From an uncultured Zetaproteobacteria bacterium (lineage in GTDB: Bacteria > Pseudomonadota > Zetaproteobacteria > Mariprofundales > Mariprofundaceae): a DNA stretch of 7,830 nt. Positions 1 through 4,884 of the stretch are shown one piece after another. Made by a program: the position numbers and the translations under genes. The notes under the pieces are model-generated. The model did no database searches, was not told where the DNA came from, and saw nothing but the letters and a program-made list of their open reading frames with translations. The stretch lies in assembly GCA_913056285.1 (NCBI GenBank), contig CAJXNE010000099.1, positions 1-7,830 on the forward strand. Reading direction: 5' to 3'. Numbering within the stretch: the first letter of the stretch is position 1; each line of letters begins with the position of its first letter.

Positions 1-15
1 CTGCCCTTTTTTCAT
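1..15 (-). CDS. possible start of the next minus-strand gene (partial)
   Basis: On the minus strand an ATG at 15-13 opens a frame reading Met-Lys-Lys-Gly-Gln before the window ends. It starts 12 nt after the stop codon of the MFS transporter gene. A G-rich stretch (GGGGG, about 26-22) lies at roughly ribosome-binding distance upstream. Five codons cannot identify a product, so this is only a flag that the transporter may be followed by a second gene in an operon. It could equally be chance. Confidence 0.25.
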
Positions 16-27
16 ACAACGCCCCCA

Positions 28-1290
28 TCATACTGCTTCGTGCTGTTTACCTACATCCACATAGAACAGCATGGTGCCACCGGCAATAAAAAGCAGTACA
101 ATGACCAGTATCGAGAATCTGGCGCTACCGGATACCAGACTTGCCAGCCCCATCATGGCAGGGCCCATCACGGCGGCGAATTTTCCCAGCATATTAAAGA
201 AGCCGAAAAACTCGGCAGCCTGATCTTTGGGAATCATGCGTGCATACATGGAGCGGGATAAGGCCTGCACGCCGCCCATGACTAAACCAATCGCCGCTGC
301 CAGCCAGTAGAAATCGACTGCCTCCTGCATGGTGGAACTCCAGATGCAGACCGCCGAATATACCGCCAGACTAAGCAGAATCACGCCTTTCGCACTCCAG
401 CGTTCACCCAGCCAACCCATGAGAAGGGCGGCCGGAAAAGCGATGAACTGGGTCATCAGCAACGCCGTAATCAACACCGTTGAATCAAAGCCCAGCGATA
501 AACCGTAATCCACGGCCATGCGCGCCACCGTGTTCACCCCGTCGATATAAAGAAAATAGGCCAACAGAAACAGCCATACCTGTTTCAAACCACGCAAATG
601 ATGGAATGTCTCGCGTAACTGACCAAAGCCATTTCTGGCGGCAACCAGCCAGTGTACGCTCGCTACTTCACCCTGTTCATGTACGAAGCCCGCCAGCGGT
701 AAGGTAAACAAGGCCCACCACAACGCCACAGTGAGAAATGACCAACGCACTGCTTCGGCCTTGTCGGCCAGCAGAAACCAGTCCGGATGCAAGGTCATCA
801 ACACATTGACGGCAAACAGGATGCCACCGCCGATATAGCCGACTGCATAACCAAGCGCCGACACCCGATCCAGCTTTTCATGTTCGGCCACATCGACAAT
901 CAAGGCGTCATAAAACACATTAGCGCCGGAAAAACCAATCGCCCCAAAGGTATAAATCAGCACGGCCAGCAGCCAGTGCCCCGCGCCAACCAGAAACAGG
1001 GCCGCAGTCATCAACACGCCCAGAATCGTAAAACTAAGTAGCATGCGTTTTTTCAAACCACCCTGATCTGCAATCGCACCCAGCACCGGCGCCAGCAGGG
1101 CAATCAACAAACCTGCTCCGGCATTGGAAAGCCCCAACCAAAAGGTTGATTCGTTGGCGCTTAAATCAACCGCCCAGTATTGCTTGAAAAACACCGGAAA
1201 AAAACCGGCCATCACGGTCGTTGCATAAGCTGAATTGGCCCAGTCATAGATCGCCCATGACCACATCGCCCTGCGTTTTATCCTGTTCAT
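28..1290 (-). CDS. MFS transporter, UMF1 (Atg22-like) family
   Basis: This is an inner-membrane carrier of the major facilitator superfamily, closest to the UMF1/Atg22-like group. The recognisable N-terminal signature is WAIYDWANSAYATTVMAGFF, just after a basic start (MNRIKRR). About 12 hydrophobic segments follow across 420 residues, the usual length for the family. Fungal Atg22 exports amino acids from the vacuole; the substrate of bacterial members is mostly unknown, so none is assigned. A short basic/aromatic cytoplasmic stretch mid-protein (around residues 215-240, HWLVAARNGFGQLRETFHHL) fits the central loop between the two six-helix halves. The ATG at 1290 is preferred; a GTG directly in front (1293) would add one residue. 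No strong Shine-Dalgarno is visible. The gene is divergent from the methyltransferase gene across a palindrome-bearing spacer and may be followed by another gene at the window edge. Confidence 0.9.
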   Translation of the reverse strand: MNRIKRRAMWSWAIYDWANSAYATTVMAGFFPVFFKQYWAVDLSANESTFWLGLSNAGAGLLIALLAPVLGAIADQGGLKKRMLLSFTILGVLMTAALFLVGAGHWLLAVLIYTFGAIGFSGANVFYDALIVDVAEHEKLDRVSALGYAVGYIGGGILFAVNVLMTLHPDWFLLADKAEAVRWSFLTVALWWALFTLPLAGFVHEQGEVASVHWLVAARNGFGQLRETFHHLRGLKQVWLFLLAYFLYIDGVNTVARMAVDYGLSLGFDSTVLITALLMTQFIAFPAALLMGWLGERWSAKGVILLSLAVYSAVCIWSSTMQEAVDFYWLAAAIGLVMGGVQALSRSMYARMIPKDQAAEFFGFFNMLGKFAAVMGPAMMGLASLVSGSARFSILVIVLLFIAGGTMLFYVDVGKQHEAV

Positions 1291-1332
1291 CACGCCAATT
1301 TAGTTTGCCATCAGAATTTTGGCGAGGAAGAA

Positions 1333-1503
1333 TTAATCCAAGAACCGACATTGACATTGGATGCAGGGTGTAATTATTTGGTTTGTATGGCATTTCGGAA
1401 AATTATGGTGTCACCTTGCTGGTGATGAGTCATTTTCCGGGATGTCAGACGAATCAAAGGGTTGCGGCATACGCCGCATGTCAATGTCGGATCCTGGGAT
1501 TAA
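1333..1503. mobile_element. TTAA-bounded long imperfect palindrome, MITE-like
   Basis: One inverted repeat fills most of the divergent spacer. Outer arms at 1345-1357 and 1478-1490 are perfect 13-bp complements (CCGACATTGACAT / ATGTCAATGTCGG). They extend imperfectly outward to TTAATCC at 1333 and GGATTAA ending at 1503. Middle arms at 1391-1403 and 1432-1444 pair over 13 positions, including two T·G. Inner arms TCACC 1411-1415 and GGTGA 1421-1425 flank a 5-nt loop. The outer and middle arms share one register (left plus right coordinate = 2835), so 1345-1403 pairs with 1432-1490 without a bulge. By hand count this gives 41 Watson-Crick, 10 G·T and 8 mismatched positions. TTAA at both ends could be a target duplication, or TA as in Tc1/IS630-type MITEs. 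There is no transposase here and only one copy in the window. Alternatives are an ERIC-like intergenic repeat or a structured RNA. Confidence 0.7.
1463..1478 (+). repeat. local GC-rich hairpin inside the right arm of the palindrome
   Basis: TGCGGC (1463-1468) and GCCGCA (1473-1478) are perfect 6-bp complements around a 4-nt ATAC loop. The right half of this hairpin lies opposite 1358-1368, the stretch where the long palindrome pairs worst. The right arm could therefore extrude its own small stem-loop instead of pairing with the left arm. Confidence 0.6.
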
Positions 1504-1561
1504 CAATGCACTTTTATCCTGCACAGTTGGACGCATGATCATCCAGCGTTAGCGTAGCGAC

Positions 1562-2326
1562 ATGTCCGATTCAACCACCGACAACAAACTCAGCCTAGAT
1601 GACACGCTTGAAGGCGCAATAAGTCATCTGAGGCACCATTACCCCGACATATCCGGTGCACACCTTGATATCGGTAGCGGTACCGGAAACCTGATCCGGC
1701 GTATCCGGAAAGAGTACAAGCTTGTCAGTTCCGCCTGCGATTATACCGATCAGTTTATGGAACTCGATGGCATCAACGTGGATGTTGTTGATCTCAACCA
1801 TGGCCAGCTCCCCTACTCCGATGCCAGCTTCGATCTGGTTACATTCACCGAGGTAGCCGAACATCTAGAAAACTACCGGGCCATCGTGCGCGAAGTATAC
1901 CGGATACTAAAACCCGGCGGCGTCGTGGTAATCACCACGCCGAATGTACTGAACATGAAGTCCCGTATGCGCTTTCTGACCACCGGTTTCTGGAGTATGT
2001 TCGGCCCATTGCATGTCGGCGAGACGGCGATTGAAAGCGCTGGTGGTCATATCACCCCGATTCCCTACCCCTATCTGGCCCATGCGCTGATGGCTTCCGG
2101 TTTTGATATGCCGCATATCAGCACTGACAAAATGCAGTTTCCATCGCTGTATTGGTTTATTCTGTTCTACCTTCCGATCCGGCTGGCAGCAGCGCTGGCA
2201 TGGAACAAGGAACGCAACAAATACCGCACCATGGACAAGCACAACGCCTCCATCATCGCACAAATCAACACCCCGGCCATGCTGTTGGGTAGAAGTATCG
2301 TGGTACTGGCTCACAAGCCTGCATAG
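1562..2326 (+). CDS. class I SAM-dependent methyltransferase
   Basis: The protein has 254 residues and a Methyltransf_11/23-type Rossmann domain. Motif I, the SAM-binding glycine loop, is HLDIGSGTGNL at about residues 34-44. The acidic and post-motif region is FDLVTFTEVAEHLEN (90-104), and motif III is RILKPGGVVVITTPNV (about 114-129). The C-terminal part carries a hydrophobic stretch (YWFILFYLPIRLAAALAW, about 197-214) that could sit on a membrane, as in some methyltransferases acting on lipid-linked glycans or other amphipathic substrates. The substrate cannot be read from sequence. The ATG at 1562 is preferred because an in-frame TAG at 1550-1552 blocks any extension beyond codon 1553; the ribosome site is poor. 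The stop lies 7 nt before the downstream transporter gene, suggesting one transcript. A convincing promoter between the palindrome and the start was not found. Confidence 0.88.
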   Translation: MSDSTTDNKLSLDDTLEGAISHLRHHYPDISGAHLDIGSGTGNLIRRIRKEYKLVSSACDYTDQFMELDGINVDVVDLNHGQLPYSDASFDLVTFTEVAEHLENYRAIVREVYRILKPGGVVVITTPNVLNMKSRMRFLTTGFWSMFGPLHVGETAIESAGGHITPIPYPYLAHALMASGFDMPHISTDKMQFPSLYWFILFYLPIRLAAALAWNKERNKYRTMDKHNASIIAQINTPAMLLGRSIVVLAHKPA

Positions 2327-2333
2327 ACACATT

Positions 2334-3782
2334 ATGACACAACGCCTTATTGCCCGCATCGGAGGCCCGCTGCTAGCGCTGCTCTGCGCCACATGGGTGG
2401 ATATTCCGAGCCATCCACATGCCGCCGCCATGCTCGGCATTGCAGCATGGATGGCAATCTGGTGGATCAGCGAATGCGTGCCGCTGGCGCTGACTTCCCT
2501 GATTCCACTGGTCTGTTTTCCACTCTTCGGCATTGCCACCGGCAAGGCAATTGCCCCGCATTATGTCAACAGCATTATCTTCCTGTTTATCGGCGGTTTT
2601 CTGATCGCCCAGGCCATGGAAAATACCGGCCTGCATAAACGCATCGCCCTGAATATGTTATCCCGCCTGCATGCCAGCCCGTTGCAATTGGCCATGGGTT
2701 TCTCCATCGCCACAGCCTTTCTGTCCATGTGGATTTCCAATACAGCCACCACCATGCTGATGGTCACCATCGCCCTACCACTCTTGCATCGGCTGATGGA
2801 GGAACATGGGAAAGAAACCATCGCACCAATGGCTGCCAGTTTCCTGCTGATCATCGCATACTCGGCCAATATCGGCGGCATGGGCACGCCGGTCGGCACT
2901 GCGCCCAATCTGGTTTTTCTGGAAAATCTGCGCATCAGCGCACCGGGATCCGTGCCCTCTTTCCTTGAATGGATGATGATCGGCATTCCCATGGTTATTG
3001 TCGGACTCGGCGTATTATTCGCTGTGCTAGGTCCCGGACTGGCGCGTTTGCCGTGGAAGCAATCCGATGGCAGCGCACTGGCGCAATCGCTGCATGAATT
3101 GGGGCGCATGCGTTTTGAGGAAAAAGCAGTCGGCTGGATTCTCGGCATTACCGCAATATTGTGGATGAGCCGCAAGGGCATTCATGCAGAAAGTTTCGAT
3201 ATCCCCGGCTGGGCAGGATTGCTGCCCTATAAGGGCGTGGATGACGGCACTGTTGCGATTTTCATGGCTTCGCTTTTATTTCTGTTTCGCAAGCATTCAC
3301 ACGGCGGCATCCTGAACACCGAATCATTCAGAAAACTGCCCTGGGATATTGTCCTGCTGCTCGGCGGCGGTTTTGCTCTGGCCTACGGCATGCAAAGCTC
3401 GGGACTCTCTGCATGGATCGGCGATCAACTACAGTTCCTTGGCGATGTACCCCTGCCGGTAATGATGCTGGGCATTGCACTGGTGATTATTTTCCTGACC
3501 GAAATTACCAGCAACACCGCCACGACGCAGGTCATGCTGCCCATTCTGGCTGCTGCCAGTCTGGCTGGCGGACTGGATATCACCTCCACCCTGCTGGTCG
3601 CCACCCTGACCGCTTCCTGCGCCTTCATGCTACCGGTTGCGACACCGCCCAACGCCATCGTGTTCGGCTCCGGTCACGTGCCCATGCATCGCATGGTGAA
3701 AACCGGCTTCCGGCTTAATCTGATCATGATTTTCGTGGTCACGGGCATGGTTTATCTGATTCGCCCATTACTGCCTGCATAG
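2334..3782 (+). CDS. SLC13/DASS family anion:sodium symporter
   Basis: This is a 482-residue inner-membrane transporter of the divalent anion:Na+ symporter (DASS/SLC13) family, which imports di- and tricarboxylates or sulfate. It has both family-defining SNT motifs, ISNTATT at about 134-140 and TSNTATT at about 392-398, which sit at the substrate and sodium sites in known structures. It also has the loops GGMGTPVGTAPN (181-192) and LPVATPPNAIVFGSG (433-447), which match the conserved second-half signature. The two similar halves and many hydrophobic segments fit an elevator-type fold. Which anion is carried is not decidable here. The frame stays open back to 2103, but that extension overlaps the methyltransferase gene in another frame and its residues do not look like this family. 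The ATG at 2334, 7 nt after the upstream stop, gives the expected N-terminus and length. No clear Shine-Dalgarno is seen, so translation may be coupled. Confidence 0.9.
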   Translation: MTQRLIARIGGPLLALLCATWVDIPSHPHAAAMLGIAAWMAIWWISECVPLALTSLIPLVCFPLFGIATGKAIAPHYVNSIIFLFIGGFLIAQAMENTGLHKRIALNMLSRLHASPLQLAMGFSIATAFLSMWISNTATTMLMVTIALPLLHRLMEEHGKETIAPMAASFLLIIAYSANIGGMGTPVGTAPNLVFLENLRISAPGSVPSFLEWMMIGIPMVIVGLGVLFAVLGPGLARLPWKQSDGSALAQSLHELGRMRFEEKAVGWILGITAILWMSRKGIHAESFDIPGWAGLLPYKGVDDGTVAIFMASLLFLFRKHSHGGILNTESFRKLPWDIVLLLGGGFALAYGMQSSGLSAWIGDQLQFLGDVPLPVMMLGIALVIIFLTEITSNTATTQVMLPILAAASLAGGLDITSTLLVATLTASCAFMLPVATPPNAIVFGSGHVPMHRMVKTGFRLNLIMIFVVTGMVYLIRPLLPA

Positions 3783-3792
3783 CCGGATACCG

Positions 3793-3807
3793 ACCCATGG
3801 TATGGGT
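3793..3807 (+). other. hairpin 1 downstream of the transporter gene
   Basis: ACCCAT (3793-3798) and ATGGGT (3802-3807) form a 6-bp stem around a 3-nt GGT loop, starting 10 nt after the transporter stop. ATACC (3787-3791) can pair alternatively with GGTAT (3799-3803). No T-run follows. Confidence 0.5.
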
Positions 3808-3810
3808 GAA

Positions 3811-3836
3811 CTGATGACTTCGAAAGAAGTTATCAG
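3811..3836 (+). terminator. 11-bp hairpin with GAAA tetraloop; possible 3'-end structure
   Basis: CTGATGACTTC (3811-3821) pairs with GAAGTTATCAG (3826-3836) over 11 positions, all Watson-Crick except one G·U. A GAAA loop is closed by C-G, the stable GNRA tetraloop type. It lies 28 nt after the transporter stop, where a terminator or transcript-end hairpin would be expected. No T-tract follows (GAGTGGATTCCCC), so it is not a canonical intrinsic terminator. It may protect the 3' end after Rho-dependent termination or belong to a structured RNA. Confidence 0.45.
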
Positions 3837-3861
3837 GAGTGGATTCCCCATAACCGATAGC

Positions 3862-3883
3862 AACAATGGCAAAGCCCATTGTT
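3862..3883 (+). other. hairpin 3 in the transporter-hsp20 spacer
   Basis: AACAATGG (3862-3869) and CCATTGTT (3876-3883) are perfect 8-bp complements around a 6-nt CAAAGC loop. This is the third stem-loop within about 90 nt. It is AT-rich and followed by CCCCC rather than T residues. Its role is unknown. From here to about 3960 I see no gene and no strong signal. Confidence 0.5.
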
Positions 3884-3970
3884 CCCCCATTTCAGACATC
3901 TGGCTGTTTCATGTTCTTCGCAGTTTCAGTGCTCAACCTGAACATAACCTTGTTATTTCATTGTCATTGC

Positions 3971-4005
3971 CCCCTTGAAAATGATGGCTTTTGTGCCTAT
4001 ATAAT
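3971..4005 (+). promoter_or_regulatory. hsp20 promoter, sigma-32-like overlapping sigma-70-like
   Basis: CCCCTTGAAA (3971-3980) contains the full CTTGAAA element typical of sigma-32 -35 regions. After 15 nt comes CCTATATA (3996-4003), a partial match to the sigma-32 -10 element. The same DNA also reads as a sigma-70 promoter: TTGAAA (3975-3980), then TATATA at 3998 after 17 nt or TATAAT at 4000-4005 after 19 nt. The predicted start near 4009-4012 leaves a leader of about 45 nt before the Hsp20 ATG. Its place in front of a small heat-shock gene makes the heat-shock reading natural. Confidence 0.7.
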
Positions 4006-4007
4006 AA

Positions 4008-4030
4008 GTGTCGGAGATACATTCCGACAC
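4008..4030 (+). promoter_or_regulatory. 23-bp inverted repeat at the hsp20 transcript start (operator or leader hairpin)
   Basis: GTGTCGGA (4008-4015) and TCCGACAC (4023-4030) are perfect 8-bp complements separated by 7 nt (GATACAT). The repeat begins 2 bp after the -10 region and spans the expected +1. As DNA it has the size and position of a repressor operator, with architecture recalling CIRCE (9-N9-9) but a different sequence. As RNA it would be a hairpin at or near the extreme 5' end, which can stabilise a message. Confidence 0.6.
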
Positions 4031-4043
4031 CAATACAATCTTC

Positions 4044-4052
4044 AAGGAGGTG
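4044..4052 (+). promoter_or_regulatory. near-perfect Shine-Dalgarno of hsp20
   Basis: AAGGAGGTG (4044-4052) complements nine bases of the usual 16S rRNA 3' tail and lies 4 nt before the ATG at 4057. It fixes that ATG as the start over the in-frame codons upstream. Part of it (GGTGT, 4049-4053) can pair with ACACC (4027-4031), the right arm of the leader inverted repeat. Confidence 0.85.
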
Positions 4053-4056
4053 TGTT

Positions 4057-4485
4057 ATGACCCTGGTAAAATGGACACCATGGCAAGAACTCGAAAACAT
4101 GAACCGTCAACTCAGCCACCTGCTGGACGATAGCCCCTTAGGCACGGCTGGTGAGGCAGGACAGTGGGCGCCACGGGTGGATATTCGTGAAACCGATGAT
4201 GCCCTGCTGGTTCAGGCTGAATTGCCCGGCATTGATAAAAAAGACGTTCAGCTGGAAGTAAAAGATGGCGTGTTAATGCTGAGCGGCGAACGTCGATATG
4301 AGAAAGATGTGAAGGAAGAAAATGTCCACCGCGTTGAACGTGCATATGGCAGCTTCTCCCGCAGCTTCAGCCTGCCGAGTAATGTCGATGCCGATAAAGT
4401 GGATGCCAAGATGAAAAACGGCGTACTTGAGGTGCGGCTGCCAAAACGTGAAAGTGCCAAACCCAAAGCGATCAGCATTCACTGA
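4057..4485 (+). CDS. small heat-shock protein, Hsp20/alpha-crystallin family
   Basis: This is a 142-residue ATP-independent holdase chaperone of the cytoplasm that binds unfolding proteins and passes them to DnaK/ClpB-type machines. The N-terminal arm (1-38, MTLVKWTPWQELENMNRQLS) is short. The alpha-crystallin domain runs from about 39 to 131, starting at WAPRVDIRETDDALLVQAEL. It includes LPGIDKKDVQ and ends in the family motif GVLEVRLPK (122-130). The C-terminal tail holds the I-x-I motif ISI (139-141), which docks neighbouring dimers in sHSP oligomers. Everything needed for oligomerisation seems present, and the length is normal for Hsp20s of this class. The frame is open upstream from 3991, but the strong ribosome site and family alignment place the start at 4057. 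It has its own heat-shock-like promoter and heads a group with the M48-like fragment and the patatin gene, separated from them by a GC-rich hairpin. Confidence 0.95.
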   Translation: MTLVKWTPWQELENMNRQLSHLLDDSPLGTAGEAGQWAPRVDIRETDDALLVQAELPGIDKKDVQLEVKDGVLMLSGERRYEKDVKEENVHRVERAYGSFSRSFSLPSNVDADKVDAKMKNGVLEVRLPKRESAKPKAISIH

Positions 4486-4518
4486 TTCCATTTACGGATC
4501 ACGTGCTGGTCAAATCGT

Positions 4519-4542
4519 GCGGGGCTGAATCAGCAGCCCCGC
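4519..4542 (+). terminator. GC-rich hairpin between hsp20 and the M48-like gene
   Basis: GCGGGGCTG (4519-4527) and CAGCCCCGC (4534-4542) form a perfect 9-bp stem with a 6-nt AATCAG loop, 33 nt after the Hsp20 stop. The stem is strong enough for an intrinsic terminator, but no T-run follows (TATGATCATC). It may be a partial terminator, or a barrier to 3' exonucleases that keeps hsp20 mRNA more abundant than the downstream genes. Confidence 0.6.
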
Positions 4543-4563
4543 TATGATCATCAGGAGGCAGAC

Positions 4564-4884
4564 ATGTCACCCCTGCATCAATCGCACAAACAGCGTAACC
4601 GACTGGATGCTGCCCTTCTCACCCGCGATGCGGCTACGCTGGCCGTAGCGCTGATCAATATCGACCGCTTCGGCGCAAACTGGTGGTCGCTGCTGTTACC
4701 TACCCGCAGCCACGCGGATACATCATGGGCGCGCTCGCACCCATCCACAGCAGAACGCGTTCACCGCCTGCGCGCTCTGGACGCTGAACAACAGCAGCAA
4801 TACCCGTCATGGCATCCTTTTCTGATGCCAAACCGGCTGATGAACCAACCCGCACGACCTTTTAGTTATGGAGTCTGGCGTTGA
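4564..4884 (+). CDS. M48 peptidase-like C-terminal fragment without the catalytic domain
   Basis: This is a small basic protein of 106 residues. RNRLDAALLTRDAATLAVAL (11-30) resembles the 'AD..A...TGDP..LA.AL' segment of M48 zinc peptidases. SHPSTAERVHRLRAL (58-72) resembles the conserved C-terminal 'THPPTEERI.RLR' segment of the same family. The HEXXH zinc motif and the membrane region of an M48 enzyme are absent, and the 78 nt upstream are not coding, so it cannot be an active protease alone. It has a strong Shine-Dalgarno, AGGAGG at 4553-4558, 5 nt before the ATG, so it looks translated rather than dead. Its TGA stop overlaps the TTG start of the patatin gene (TTGA), implying translational coupling. 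It could be a decayed protease, a regulatory remnant, or a small family of its own. The family link rests on my motif recall only. Confidence 0.55.
   Translation: MSPLHQSHKQRNRLDAALLTRDAATLAVALINIDRFGANWWSLLLPTRSHADTSWARSHPSTAERVHRLRALDAEQQQQYPSWHPFLMPNRLMNQPARPFSYGVWR

Noticed and set aside
1313..1341. Possible minus-strand promoter for the MFS gene (TTGGAT, 17 nt, AATTCT) using the palindrome's left end as -35
   Set aside because: The -10 match is poor and nothing else supports it. It is worth recalling only if transcript starts are mapped near 1307.
1535..1542. 8-bp palindrome ATGATCAT before the methyltransferase
   Set aside because: Too short to be meaningful; similar GATCA-rich palindromes recur by chance elsewhere (around 4544 and 7786).
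1361..1552. Open frame of 63 codons on plus, in frame with the methyltransferase and ending 9 nt before it
   Set aside because: It starts inside the palindrome, has no ribosome site, and its residues look random. The frame is a by-product of the repeat.
2103..2333. In-frame N-terminal extension of the DASS transporter
   Set aside because: It overlaps the methyltransferase gene in another frame, and its cysteine/arginine/tryptophan-rich composition is unlike the family. The ATG at 2334 gives the normal N-terminus.
1907..2545. Long minus-strand open frame of 212 codons
   Set aside because: It lies antisense to the methyltransferase and transporter genes, has no ribosome site, and resembles no family. 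It is a shadow of GC-rich coding sequence.
2561..3181. Minus-strand open frame of 206 codons
   Set aside because: It is antisense to the transporter gene, whose motifs are unambiguous.
3866..4060. 64-codon open frame upstream of hsp20
   Set aside because: It runs through the third hairpin, the promoter and the ribosome site, and has no start signal of its own.
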